Position numbers and translations under genes: made by a program. Under the pieces are notes generated by a model. That model made no database searches. It was not told the origin of the DNA and saw only the letters and a program-made list of their open reading frames with translations. From Hoyosella levis (GTDB lineage Bacteria; Actinomycetota; Actinomycetes; Mycobacteriales; Mycobacteriaceae): a stretch of DNA of 64,000 bases. Of this stretch, positions 10,269 through 18,970 are shown in pieces. How positions within the stretch are numbered: the stretch's first letter is position 1; every line of letters begins with the position of its first letter. The stretch is taken from the NCBI RefSeq assembly GCF_026008515.1, contig NZ_BQYM01000017.1, positions 1 to 64,000 on the forward strand, read 5' to 3'.

Positions 10269-11153
10269 ATGAACCAGCCCGACCCGAAGGCGCGCACCTC
10301 CAGCGGAGGTAGTGCCCCCCGTCGCGCGCCCATCGCGGTTGTCGTCGATGGCAGCGCCGAATGCCATGCCGCGATCGCCTGGTCAGCACGGGAAGCGGCG
10401 ATGCACGGCACCGGCATCCAGCTGATCCACGTCCGGGGAGCCGTGCGAAACCGCTCCGGCAAGGCGGCATTCGCCGATGCGCGTGCCGTCCTCTCGGCCA
10501 TTCCTGGTGGCACGAGCGTCGAGGCCACCGAGCTCGCGGTCGGCGGGCTGCTCGGCTCGGGATTCGTGCCCGTCACCGCCCGTGCGCACATGCTGGTGAT
10601 CGCTGCGGGATCCACCCAGGGCAAGCGCACCAGGGTCGGAACCCCCTATCCGGCGCTGCTCGCGGCGAAGGCACTGTGCCCGGTGGTGGTCATTCCGCGC
10701 GAGGTGACCGACGGGGAGCATGTCGTCGTGGGCGTCGACGGTACCGAGAGCAGCGAGGATGCCATCGCGGTGGCATTCGAGGAGGCCGCGGGCCGGGGGG
10801 TGGCGCTCAAGGCCGTGCACACCTGGAACGATTTCCAGCTCAGTACTGCCATCGCCCATGACACCAACCTGCCCTGGGATGCGGTGGAGACCGGCGAGAA
10901 GGTCGTGCTCTCCGAGCGGCTCGCGGGCTGGCGGTCCCGGTTCCCCGACGTGCCAGTCATCGAGATCGTGACGAAGGACAGCCCCGCGCGGCAGCTCGCG
11001 CACCAGTCGCGCGGCGCAGCGCTCCTCGTCATCGGCAGTCACGGGCGCGGGCCCATCTCGGGGCTCGTGTTCCGCTCCACCAGTGAATCACTCATGTATG
11101 CGTCCCGCTGCCCCCTCGTGGTGGTGCGGAAGGGACTGCGCAAGGAAAGGTAG
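10269..11153 (+). CDS. Tandem-domain universal stress protein
   Basis: A 294-residue protein with two UspA domains. The C-terminal one has the ATP signature GSHGRGPISGLVFRSTS and ends in CPLVVVRK; the N-terminal one (GSTQGKRTRVGTPYPALL) is degenerate, so only one nucleotide site may work. The start at ATG 10269 follows GAAAGG eight bases upstream; longer upstream frames run into the devR promoter. It is divergent from devR behind two DosR-type boxes and six bases ahead of the next gene. Dormancy regulation is inferred. Confidence 0.88.
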   Translation: MNQPDPKARTSSGGSAPRRAPIAVVVDGSAECHAAIAWSAREAAMHGTGIQLIHVRGAVRNRSGKAAFADARAVLSAIPGGTSVEATELAVGGLLGSGFVPVTARAHMLVIAAGSTQGKRTRVGTPYPALLAAKALCPVVVIPREVTDGEHVVVGVDGTESSEDAIAVAFEEAAGRGVALKAVHTWNDFQLSTAIAHDTNLPWDAVETGEKVVLSERLAGWRSRFPDVPVIEIVTKDSPARQLAHQSRGAALLVIGSHGRGPISGLVFRSTSESLMYASRCPLVVVRKGLRKER

Positions 11154-11159
11154 GCCGCC

Positions 11160-11894
11160 ATGTCCGCGACAGCACGTGTAGCAATCATCACCGGGGCAGC
11201 CCGGGGGATCGGCGCAGCGACAGCCGAAGCCCTGCACGCCGCAGGGATGCACGTGCTCATCGCGGACGTGCTGGACGACGAGGCGCGGCAGCTCGTCGCC
11301 CAGCTCGGCGACCGTGCCGACCAGGTCCACCTCGATGTGCGGGATGAGCAGCAGTGGCGAGACGCGGCCAGCCTCGCGGCCAGCAGGGGCCAGCTCGCCG
11401 CCCTCGTCAACAACGCGGGGATCCTGCGCTTCGGGGCCATCGAGGAGCAATCCGTCGAGGACTTCCGGCTCGTTCTTGATGTGAACCTCATCGGCGCCTG
11501 GCTGGGCATCCGTGCCTGCGCGGCGCAGTTGCGCGCGAGCAAGGGCGTCATCGTCAACATCTCGTCCACCGCGGGCCTCGCGGGCTACTCCGGCATTGGT
11601 GCGTACGTGGCCAGCAAATGGGCACTTCGCGGGCTCACCAAGACCGCCGCGCTCGAGCTCGCGGGGAGTGGCGTGCGGGCCTGCAGCATCCATCCCGGGC
11701 CCATTCGCACGCCGATGACCGCCGGGTTCGATGACACGATGGTCGCCGACCAGCCCATACCGAGGTTCGGGGAGCCCCGCGAGGTCGCCGACATGGTGGA
11801 CTTCCTCATCCACCGGGCCACCTACTCCACGGGCACGGAGTTCGTCGTCGACGGCGGCGCGCTCACCGGCACCATGCTTGCCCCGCCAGAGTAG
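11160..11894 (+). CDS. Short-chain dehydrogenase/reductase
   Basis: A 244-residue classical SDR with cofactor loop TGAARGIG (11-18), NNAG (84-87), catalytic Ser near 136, and Y149xxxK153 (YVASK). D36 in the IADV segment after the second strand favours NAD over NADP. The C-terminal half resembles 3-alpha/20-beta-hydroxysteroid-type reductases; the substrate is unknown. It starts six bases after the usp stop, so both are one transcript under the same putative DosR control. Confidence 0.88.
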   Translation: MSATARVAIITGAARGIGAATAEALHAAGMHVLIADVLDDEARQLVAQLGDRADQVHLDVRDEQQWRDAASLAASRGQLAALVNNAGILRFGAIEEQSVEDFRLVLDVNLIGAWLGIRACAAQLRASKGVIVNISSTAGLAGYSGIGAYVASKWALRGLTKTAALELAGSGVRACSIHPGPIRTPMTAGFDDTMVADQPIPRFGEPREVADMVDFLIHRATYSTGTEFVVDGGALTGTMLAPPE

Positions 11895-11980
11895 GGGCGG
11901 CGGGGTAGCGCCGTGCAGGGATTCGCCTATGAGGCTCAACTAGAAGCGGGCAATCCGGACAGGTGGCGTTGAGTTTTGTA

Positions 11981-12020
11981 GGCCGTTTCAGTCGCCGCCG
12001 TTTCAGCCGCCGCCGTTTCA
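11981..12020. repeat. 15-bp tandem repeat at the 3' end of the acg-like gene
   Basis: Units GTCGCCGCCGTTTCA (11991-12005) and GCCGCCGCCGTTTCA (12006-12020) follow a partial unit (11981-11990). The last contains the minus-strand TGA stop of the acg-like gene, so stop codons recur every 15 bases downstream. The region lies between convergent genes. Confidence 0.6.
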
Positions 12021-12995
12021 GCCCTGCAGGATCTCGTCGAGCGGGCGGCGACCGGTCTCGGGCGGCATCGCGGTATCGAGGCGCTCGCCGATGCGCATGA
12101 CGACCTGCGGGTAGCGGTACATCTCGTCCGCGCTCGCCGTGGCCTCCCGGACGAGCGCGCGGCTCTCCTCGAGCTCGGTGACATGCGTTATCGGGCAGGA
12201 GCCAAGGCGCTCGGTCGTGGCGGTGAGCAGCATCGCGGACATGGCCTCGCCGCAGCGCAACCAGTCCTCGGCGGAATCGCCGCTGGTGCTCAGCACGAAC
12301 AGCGCGGCCTGGTCGTCATGCCCGTGATCGCTGGTGAGCGTGCCCGCGGGGAAGTCCCGGCCCGACGGCACGGTCGGCTTGGTGCCGCTCGAGACCAGCG
12401 CGGAGCGGGGCACGCCCTCGAACAGCCGGTAGTGGCCGCTCCACCAGGACAGCTCGCGCTGGTACTGCTCGTCGTGGAGGCGCTGGGCGATGGCCACCTC
12501 GGAGGCGCGGCGGAACGCGTCCTTGCCGGTGCTGGTGATCGCTACGGCGGAGACATTGTCGTCGTGGTACGAGCTGCGAAGCTGCTCGATGGCCTCGGTG
12601 CTGAGCGCGCCGAGGGGCCGGCGGTCGCTGCGCCGCTCGAGGATCGCCTTGGCCAGCGCACGGTTCTTCTCGTCCACGTAGCGCGCGCGGGCGACGCTGA
12701 CCGTGGCGAGGTGCTGCGGATCCTCGGGGTCCGGCATGCGGTCGATGGTGGTGTCGTAGCCCGAGTCGTGCAGGCTGACGCAGAGCTGGTGCAGCATGGC
12801 GCCACAGCTGATGATCATCTGCCGACCGGTGGGATCGGCCACCTGCATCTGCCGCTCGGGATCGGCGAACAGGTCGAGGTGGTCGCCGCGCAGCGTCCAC
12901 GACCACGGTTGCGTATTGTGCACGGACGGAGCCCGGGAAGCTGCCGCGACGGAGTTGCGAATGATCCGTTCCTGGATGGACTGCTCATCGGTCAT
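12018..12995 (-). CDS. Acg-like FMN-binding nitroreductase family protein
   Basis: A 325-residue protein of the Acg family, a divergent nitroreductase fold; Acg (Rv2032, about 331 aa) is a DosR-regulon member in M. tuberculosis. Family features include APSVHNTQPWSW near residues 18-29 (phosphate-binding Arg/His region), RRSDRRP mid-protein and ERLGSCPITHV in the C-terminal half. ATG 12995 is used because the family begins just before the APSVHN motif. It is divergent from an enoyl-CoA hydratase gene with DosR-type boxes between. Acg proteins may sequester FMN rather than reduce substrate. Confidence 0.85.
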   Translation of the reverse strand: MTDEQSIQERIIRNSVAAASRAPSVHNTQPWSWTLRGDHLDLFADPERQMQVADPTGRQMIISCGAMLHQLCVSLHDSGYDTTIDRMPDPEDPQHLATVSVARARYVDEKNRALAKAILERRSDRRPLGALSTEAIEQLRSSYHDDNVSAVAITSTGKDAFRRASEVAIAQRLHDEQYQRELSWWSGHYRLFEGVPRSALVSSGTKPTVPSGRDFPAGTLTSDHGHDDQAALFVLSTSGDSAEDWLRCGEAMSAMLLTATTERLGSCPITHVTELEESRALVREATASADEMYRYPQVVMRIGERLDTAMPPETGRRPLDEILQG

Positions 12996-13106
12996 GGCCC
13001 GACCTCGCTCGTTGCTCGTGGTGCCAGTGCTGGTGATGCCAGCAATCGTGTTGCCACGGTGTGCATGGCTCTCCACCATCCTCGCGCTGCGCGCGTGACT
13101 CCGATA

Positions 13107-13120
13107 GTGCCACTTGGTGC
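13107..13120. promoter_or_regulatory. Possible second DosR-type box
   Basis: GTGCCACTTGGTGC is palindromic and centred 23 bp from the stronger box at 13130-13143. It is a weak match alone. Confidence 0.3.
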
Positions 13121-13129
13121 GGGGCGCCG

Positions 13130-13143
13130 GGGCCAGAAGTCCC
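13130..13143. promoter_or_regulatory. DosR-type box, acg-like/ECH intergenic
   Basis: GGGCCAGAAGTCCC followed by CAAAA matches the DosR consensus (GGGACTWWAGTCCC) at about 11 of 14 positions. It centres near -60 relative to the predicted ECH start and also lies upstream of the acg-like gene. Confidence 0.5.
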
Positions 13144-13184
13144 AAAAGCGAGGTGACCGATGCGCCCGGCCGGGCCGGGCGGTT

Positions 13185-13190
13185 TAAGCT
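13185..13190 (+). promoter_or_regulatory. -10 hexamer of ECH gene
   Basis: TAAGCT six bases before ATG 13197; leaderless or very short leader. Confidence 0.4.
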
Positions 13191-13196
13191 CAGGGA

Positions 13197-13898
13197 ATGC
13201 CATATCTGTCACGCGAGGGTGAAGTGTTCGTCCTGTACCTCGGCAACGAGGGCGAGGACGACAATGAGAGCCGGTTCCATCCGGACTGGATGGACGCCGT
13301 GCACGCGCGGCTCGACGAGGTCGAGGCGTCGGAGGGGCCGGCCGCGCTAGTGGTGACCGCGACCGGCAAGTTCTTCAGCAACGGGCTCGATGTGGAGTGG
13401 ATCTTCGGCAACCTCGACGGGCTGCCCGAATATCTTGATCGCTCGCACACCATCTTCTCCCGGCTGCTGGCCTTCCCGATGCCGACGGTCGCCGCGATCA
13501 GCGGTCACGCCTTCGGTGCCGGGGCGATGCTCGCGATGTCCACCGACTTCCAGGTGATGCGCTCCGACCGTGGCTTCTTCTGCCTGCCCGAGGTGGACCT
13601 CGGCATGCCGTTCACCGTCGGCATGAGCGCGCTGCTCAATAGCCGGCTGCCGAAGCAGGCCGCGATCGAGGCGATGACCACCGGTCGCCGCTATGGTGGC
13701 GCTGATGCGCTAGCGTCCGGGATCGTCCAGGCGGCGTTGCCCGGCGAGGAAGTGCTGCCCACCGCGATCGAGCGGGCAGCCAGCCTTATTGCGAAGCGGG
13801 GCCCGAACCTCGGCAGCATCAAGCGCAGCATCCATGGCGCGTTGCTCGGGGACCTGGCCATCACTACCCGCGAGACCGGCTTCTCGTTCGGCCAGTAG
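13197..13898 (+). CDS. Enoyl-CoA hydratase/isomerase family protein
   Basis: A 233-residue crotonase-fold protein. The oxyanion-hole segments are TGKFFSNGLDVEW (near residue 57) and ISGHAFGAGAML (near 100). The usual acidic residue of hydratases after the second loop is replaced by DLGMPFTVGM, closer to delta3,delta2-enoyl-CoA isomerase-like proteins, so isomerase or hydratase activity is left open. It is divergent from the acg-like gene behind DosR-type boxes, suggesting lipid catabolism under hypoxia; that link is inference. Confidence 0.85.
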   Translation: MPYLSREGEVFVLYLGNEGEDDNESRFHPDWMDAVHARLDEVEASEGPAALVVTATGKFFSNGLDVEWIFGNLDGLPEYLDRSHTIFSRLLAFPMPTVAAISGHAFGAGAMLAMSTDFQVMRSDRGFFCLPEVDLGMPFTVGMSALLNSRLPKQAAIEAMTTGRRYGGADALASGIVQAALPGEEVLPTAIERAASLIAKRGPNLGSIKRSIHGALLGDLAITTRETGFSFGQ

Positions 13899-13950
13899 CC
13901 GCGCTGTCGCGGCACGGGAGGAAGCAGCAAGCAAGCGAGGGAGAGCAGGG

Positions 13951-15123
13951 ATGCCCGTGTGGGGCCATATCGAGCAGTGGCTGGCGAGTCATCGGGCGCA
14001 GATCGTCCAGTGGCGCCGCCACCTGCACCGGCATCCCGAGCTAGCCCGCGCCGAGCACCGCACCACTGAGTTCCTCGAGGAGAAGCTCCGGGCGGCGGGC
14101 CTCGCTCCCGTGCGGTTCCCCGGCGGCACCGGCCTGCTGCTCGACATGGGGCCCGCGGACGCGGACGGGCGCAGGCTGACGATCCGCGCGGACATCGACG
14201 CGCTGCCGATGCAGGAGCGCACCAACGCTGAGTACGCCTCGACCATCCCCGGCGTTTCCCACATGTGCGGCCACGACGCGCACGCGACGATCCTCCTGGC
14301 GACCGCGCTGGCGCTAGCGACCGTGCCGGAGCTGCCCCGGGGCGTGCGGATGATCTTCCAGCCCGCGGAGGAGGTCATGCCCGGCGGGGCGCTCGACGTG
14401 ATCGCGTCCGGCGCGATGGAAGGGGTGTCGCGGATCTTCGCGCTGCACTGCGACCCTCGTCTCGAGGTGGGGCGCATCGGCATCCGAACGGGCGCCGTCA
14501 CCTCGGCCGCGGACTTCGTGGAGATCGGTTTCTCCTCGGCGGGCGGGCACACCTCGCGCCCCCACCTGACCACTGATCTGGTCTATGCCATGGGCCTGGT
14601 GATCACCAGCGTTCCCGCGCTGCTCACCCGGCGGGTCGATCCCCGGACCTCCACGGTAATGGCCTGGGGCGCCGCGCACGCCGGGGATGCCGCCAACGCG
14701 CTGCCCCGCGAAGGGGTGCTGCGGGGCACCATCCGCACCGGGGACCACGCCACCTGGGCCCTGCTGGAGCCGTTGGTGCGGGAGATCATCACCTCGGTCA
14801 TCGCGCCCACCGGTGTGGAACTAGAGATCCGGTACCGGCGCGGTGTGCCCCCGGTGGTCAATGATGCTGCCTCGACGGCGATGCTGCGCCGCGCCACCGA
14901 GCGAATCGGTCCCGGTGCGGCCGCGCCCACCGAGCAATCCGGTGGGGGAGAGGATTTCTCCTGGTACCTCGAGCATGCGCCGGGCGCCATGGCGCGGCTC
15001 GGCGTGTGGTCGGGCGCGGGTCCGCAGTCCGACTTGCATCAACCGACGTTCGACATCGATGAGCGGGCCCTCGAGAATGGCGTGCGACTGCTCGCGGGCC
15101 TCGTGCTCGACACGAATGGTTAG
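13951..15123 (+). CDS. amiA1: M20-family amidohydrolase
   Basis: A 390-residue zinc amidohydrolase (hippuricase/IAA-amino acid hydrolase-like). Metal ligands are visible in MCGHDAH (Cys106, His108, His111) and QPAEE (Glu140-141), with the dimerisation insert around GGHTSRPH. ATG 13951 follows GGGAGAGCAGGG. Length and neighbourhood fit Rv3305c AmiA1 (389 aa); the adjacent AmiB1 paralogue is absent here. It hydrolyses N-acyl amino acids; the true substrate is unknown. Confidence 0.88.
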   Translation: MPVWGHIEQWLASHRAQIVQWRRHLHRHPELARAEHRTTEFLEEKLRAAGLAPVRFPGGTGLLLDMGPADADGRRLTIRADIDALPMQERTNAEYASTIPGVSHMCGHDAHATILLATALALATVPELPRGVRMIFQPAEEVMPGGALDVIASGAMEGVSRIFALHCDPRLEVGRIGIRTGAVTSAADFVEIGFSSAGGHTSRPHLTTDLVYAMGLVITSVPALLTRRVDPRTSTVMAWGAAHAGDAANALPREGVLRGTIRTGDHATWALLEPLVREIITSVIAPTGVELEIRYRRGVPPVVNDAASTAMLRRATERIGPGAAAPTEQSGGGEDFSWYLEHAPGAMARLGVWSGAGPQSDLHQPTFDIDERALENGVRLLAGLVLDTNG

Positions 15124-15138
15124 GATAGCCTAGTCGCA
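15120..15138 (+). promoter_or_regulatory. DtxR/IdeR-like iron box of the ferric ABC operon
   Basis: TTAGGATAGCCTAGTCGCA matches the consensus TTAGGTTAGGCTAACCTAA at 13 of 19 positions. It overlaps two possible -10 hexamers (TAGGAT, TAGCCT), a placement expected for repression by iron-loaded IdeR. It also overlaps the amiA1 stop codon. Confidence 0.6.
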
Positions 15139-15168
15139 ATTGTTCGATTCGAATCATGAGGAGCACGG

Positions 15169-16218
15169 GTGATCACTCGCAAGCGCATGCTCGCAGCCAT
15201 GGCCGCCATCGCGGTCGCCGCACCGATCGCGGCCTGCGGCTCCGAGGACACCACCGCGACCAACGAGGGCGGCAGCCCCGACACCGCCACGCTCGTGATG
15301 TACTCCGGGCGCGGCGAGGGCCTCGTTGGTGACCTCATCCCCACGATCGAGGATCTCGCCGACGTCTCCATCGAGGTGCGCTACGGCAGCACCTCCGAGC
15401 TCGCCGCGCAGATCCTCGAGGAGGGCGACCGCTCGCCCGCCGATGTCTTCTTCGCGCAGGATGCTGGTGCGCTCGGTGCCGTAGCGAGCGCGGGGCTGCT
15501 CGCCCCCCTCGCGCCCGAGACCCTGGGCCTCGTTCCCGACGAGTACCAGGCCGCCGACGGGAACTGGGTCGCCACTTCCGGCCGTGCCCGCGTGATCGTC
15601 CATGACACCGAGGCCGTCGACGCCGCGGACGTGCCCGACACAATCGACGCCGTGGTTGATCCGCGCTGGCGCGGCAAGGTCGGGTTCGCGCCCACCAACG
15701 CATCCTGGCAGGCATTCGTCACCGCGCTGCGCGTCTCCCGCGGCGAGGACGGGGCTCGGGAATGGCTCGAGGCATTCCGCGACAACGAGCCCGTCCGCTA
15801 CGACAACAACATCTCCGTCCTCAACGCCGTCGAGGAGGGCCAGGTCGAGCTTGGCCTGATCAACCACTACTACTGGTACCGGCTCGCGCGGGACAAGGGT
15901 GCCGAGAACATGCGTTCCGCGGTGAACTACCTCGCCCCCGGCGACGAGGGCGCCCTCGTGAACATTGCCGGAGCCGGCATCCTCGTCAGCTCCGAGCAGC
16001 AGGAGGCTGCCGAGCGCGTCATTCGGGCAATGCTGTCTGTCGACGCCCAGCAGTACTTCCTCGACGAGACCGCCGAGTATCCCGTGGTCGAAGCGCTCGA
16101 GGTCACCGACGAGGGACGCCCCCAGCTCGATGAGCTCCAGGGCCCCGACATCGACCTCTCCGAGCTCGAGTCCCTCGAGCAGACGCAGCAGCTCCTCACC
16201 GAGGTCGGCCTGCTCTGA
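15169..16218 (+). CDS. Ferric-iron ABC transporter substrate-binding lipoprotein
   Basis: A 349-residue type-II periplasmic binding protein of the FbpA/SfuA/FutA group. Residues 1-22 are a lipoprotein signal with lipobox PIAAC (Cys23). NHYYWYR in the C-terminal half carries the paired tyrosines used to ligate Fe(III). GTG 15169 has GAGGAG upstream. It heads a three-gene operon with a fused permease and ATPase, behind an iron box. It likely captures ferric iron at the outer face of the membrane. Confidence 0.9.
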   Translation: MITRKRMLAAMAAIAVAAPIAACGSEDTTATNEGGSPDTATLVMYSGRGEGLVGDLIPTIEDLADVSIEVRYGSTSELAAQILEEGDRSPADVFFAQDAGALGAVASAGLLAPLAPETLGLVPDEYQAADGNWVATSGRARVIVHDTEAVDAADVPDTIDAVVDPRWRGKVGFAPTNASWQAFVTALRVSRGEDGAREWLEAFRDNEPVRYDNNISVLNAVEEGQVELGLINHYYWYRLARDKGAENMRSAVNYLAPGDEGALVNIAGAGILVSSEQQEAAERVIRAMLSVDAQQYFLDETAEYPVVEALEVTDEGRPQLDELQGPDIDLSELESLEQTQQLLTEVGLL

Positions 16219-16232
16219 GCCGGAAGCCCAGC

Positions 16233-17834
16233 ATGAGCCAGCGCGGTCGCCCCCTGCTCGGGGCGGCCGCGCTGGCCATAGCCGCTCTCGCCACGACCCC
16301 GCTGCTCTATCTCATCGTGCGTGCCCTCGAGCGGGGGCCCATGGTCGTGCGGGAGGTCCTTGAGCGGCCACGCACCCTAGAGCTCTTCTGGCGCAGCAGC
16401 ATCCTCGCCCTCACGGTGACTGTTGCCTGCATCATCCTCGGCTCCCTGCTGGCGTGGATCGTGGTGCGCACCAACCTGCGCGGGCGCCGGATGCTCGGCG
16501 TCCTGTTCACCCTTCCCCTGGCTATCCCGTCGTACGTCCTGGGATTCCTCTGGGTAGCGGAGCTGCCGCAGCTCACTGGCTTCATCGGTGCCGCCACGGT
16601 CCTGACGATCGCGAGCTACCCGTATGTATTCCTGCCCGTAGCAGCGGCCCTCGCTGCCGCCGACCCCGCGGGCGAGGAAGTGGCCCAGACCCTCGGGCGC
16701 TCCCGCGTGCGCGCGGTCCTCTCCATCACCACCCGGCAGGTCTGGCCCGCCGCCACCGCCGGGGGCCTGCTCGTCGCGCTCTACACGCTCAGTGACTTCG
16801 GTGCTGTCGCGCTCATGCGGTACGACGCCTTTACCGTCGCGATCTTCATGAGCTACCAGGGCTCCTTCGATCGCACTCCGGCTGCGATCCTTGGCCTCAT
16901 CCTCGCTGCGGCGGCCATCCTCCTGACCATCGCGGAACGTCGCGCCCGCCGCGGGTTCGCCGCGCGCATCGCCACCGGAGCGCCGCGCGTGCCCCGGCCC
17001 TTCGTGCTTGGCCCGCTCGTTCTCCCGGTCTACCTGCTTTCCGGCATCGTGATCGCCGTGGGCGTCCTCCTGCCCTTCGCCGCCCTCGGGCGCTGGATGC
17101 TCCGCAGCCAGCGGGTATCCGTGACCTGGAGCGAGATCTGGTCCGCCACCGCCTCCACCATCCAGGTGGCCGGCCTCGCAGCGCTCGCCACCACGCTCGT
17201 CGCCATCCCGATCGGGCTGCTCGCCGCGCGCTCCCGCTCCCTCGCCGCCCGCACGGCCGAGTCCGTCTCCTACATCGGCTTCGCGCTGCCCGGCATCACC
17301 GTCGGTCTTGCCGTGGTCTTCCTCGGAATACGCGCGCTGCCCCAGTTCTACCAGCAGATCCCCATGCTGATCATCGCCTACATGGTGCTGTTCCTGCCGC
17401 TAGCGGTCGGCGCCATCCGCTCTGCCATCGAGGCCATCCCGGAATCACTCGAGGACGTCTCCGCCACCCTCGGCGAGCCGCGCTGGCGCACGAGCGCCCG
17501 CGTCATCCTGCCGCTCGCGCTGCCCGGCACCGCGGCCGGAGCGGCGCTGGTGTTCCTCGCTGTCGCCAAGGAGCTGCCCGCCACCCTCATGCTCCGCCCG
17601 ACCACTGTTGACACCCTCGCCACGGGACTGTGGTCCCACACCGCCGACCTCGCCTACGGGGCAGCAGCGCCCTACGCCGTCGCTCTCATCCTCGTCGCCG
17701 CGCTGCCCGCGCTGCTGCTCGGCAATGTCATGGGCTGGCGCTCCACCACCCCCCGCCTGCCCCTCGCCGGCGAGTCCGACGGTCCTGAAGAGACCACATC
17801 ACCTGCCGCAACGAAGGAGAGCGCCCGCGCATGA
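16233..17834 (+). CDS. Ferric-iron ABC transporter permease (two fused domains)
   Basis: A 533-residue inner-membrane permease with two BPD_transp_1 domains, about twelve hydrophobic segments in all. The two ATPase-coupling EAA-type loops are AAADPAGEEVAQTLGRSR and EAIPESLEDVSATLGEPR, followed by the usual P or PLALPG turns. FbpB/SfuB proteins have this duplicated form. It starts 15 bases after the binding-protein gene and its last codons overlap the ATPase start (ATGA). Confidence 0.92.
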   Translation: MSQRGRPLLGAAALAIAALATTPLLYLIVRALERGPMVVREVLERPRTLELFWRSSILALTVTVACIILGSLLAWIVVRTNLRGRRMLGVLFTLPLAIPSYVLGFLWVAELPQLTGFIGAATVLTIASYPYVFLPVAAALAAADPAGEEVAQTLGRSRVRAVLSITTRQVWPAATAGGLLVALYTLSDFGAVALMRYDAFTVAIFMSYQGSFDRTPAAILGLILAAAAILLTIAERRARRGFAARIATGAPRVPRPFVLGPLVLPVYLLSGIVIAVGVLLPFAALGRWMLRSQRVSVTWSEIWSATASTIQVAGLAALATTLVAIPIGLLAARSRSLAARTAESVSYIGFALPGITVGLAVVFLGIRALPQFYQQIPMLIIAYMVLFLPLAVGAIRSAIEAIPESLEDVSATLGEPRWRTSARVILPLALPGTAAGAALVFLAVAKELPATLMLRPTTVDTLATGLWSHTADLAYGAAAPYAVALILVAALPALLLGNVMGWRSTTPRLPLAGESDGPEETTSPAATKESARA

Positions 17835-18886
17835 ACGCACGCCCCAGCGCGCTCGGTATCAACGGCCTGGTCGCCGGCTACGGCCGCCATCAGGTTCTCG
17901 ACGACATCACCCTCGCCATCCAACCCGGCGAGCTGCTTGCCGTGCTCGGCCCATCCGGATGCGGCAAGACCACCTTGCTCCGGTCCATCGCCGGGCTCCA
18001 CCGCATCAGCAGGGGCAGCATCGCTATCGGCGAGCACACCGTCGCGCGCGATTCAACCGTGCACATCGCGCCCGAGCGGCGCCGCGTCGGCCTCGTCCCG
18101 CAGGAAGGCGCACTGTTCCCGCACCTCACGGTTGGCGCCAACGTCGGCTACGGTCTTCGCCGCGGCACTACCCGGGCCCAGCGCGCGGCCGCCACCGAGA
18201 CCCTCCTCGACCTCGTGGGATTGCCCGGCTACGGCAAGGCCAGGCCAGCGCAGCTCTCGGGCGGCCAGCAGCAGCGCATCGCCCTAGCCCGCGCGCTCGC
18301 TCCCACCCCGGCCATCGTGTTGCTCGACGAGCCATTCAGTGCTCTCGACGCCGGGCTGCGCGCCACTTTGCGCGCGGATGTCCGGGCACTGCTGCATGAG
18401 CGCCGCATTACCTCGGTGCTCGTCACCCATGACCAGGACGAGGCCCTCGGCATGGCGGACCGCGTTGCCGTCATGCTCGGTGGCCAGGTCGCCCAGATAG
18501 GCACCCCCGAGGAGATCTACCACACGCCCGCCACGCTCGAGGTCGGCCAGTTCGTCGGCGATTCCATCACTGTTCCCGCCGATCCCGGCACGGCGCCCGA
18601 CGGATGGGCCCGAACCCCCCTCGGCGCCATCCCGATCCTCAATGGCGCGACCTCGCCCGGCACCGCGCTGATCCGCCCCGAGCAGATCGACATCACACCC
18701 GCTCTCGCCGCCAGCGACTACCGCGTCTCGGATGTGCGCTTCACCGGGCCAGCCACCATCATCACCGTCACCAGCGCGGACGGCACCACTCGGGTGCGCT
18801 CGTTCACCCCGGGCGACAAGCGCCTCCGGCTCGGCGACCCGGTGGACATCCATGTCACCGCCGCGGTCCCCGTGTTCCCGGGCTAG
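17831..18886 (+). CDS. Ferric-iron ABC transporter ATPase
   Basis: A 351-residue FbpC-type ATPase. Walker A GPSGCGKTT (40-48), signature LSGGQQQRIALARAL, Walker B IVLLDEPFSALD and the switch histidine VLVTHDQDEA are intact; residues after about 240 form a TOBE-like regulatory tail. ATG 17831 overlaps the permease stop. It is the last gene of the operon; the downstream gene is convergent. Confidence 0.92.
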   Translation: MNARPSALGINGLVAGYGRHQVLDDITLAIQPGELLAVLGPSGCGKTTLLRSIAGLHRISRGSIAIGEHTVARDSTVHIAPERRRVGLVPQEGALFPHLTVGANVGYGLRRGTTRAQRAAATETLLDLVGLPGYGKARPAQLSGGQQQRIALARALAPTPAIVLLDEPFSALDAGLRATLRADVRALLHERRITSVLVTHDQDEALGMADRVAVMLGGQVAQIGTPEEIYHTPATLEVGQFVGDSITVPADPGTAPDGWARTPLGAIPILNGATSPGTALIRPEQIDITPALAASDYRVSDVRFTGPATIITVTSADGTTRVRSFTPGDKRLRLGDPVDIHVTAAVPVFPG

Positions 18887-18912
18887 CTGGCTCGTGCTCC
18901 GGGGACGCTGCT

Positions 18913-18970
18913 AGTCGAATGCCGGACCAGGCCCGACGCTCAGTCAAATGTCGGACCAGGCCCGACGTTG
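18913..18970. repeat. 29-bp tandem duplication at the end of the GGCT-like gene
   Basis: The 29-bp unit AGTCRAATGYCGGACCAGGC... occurs at 18913-18941 and again at 18942-18970 with four differences. The second copy encodes the last nine residues of the gene at 18940 (minus strand); the first lies after its stop. Confidence 0.75.
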
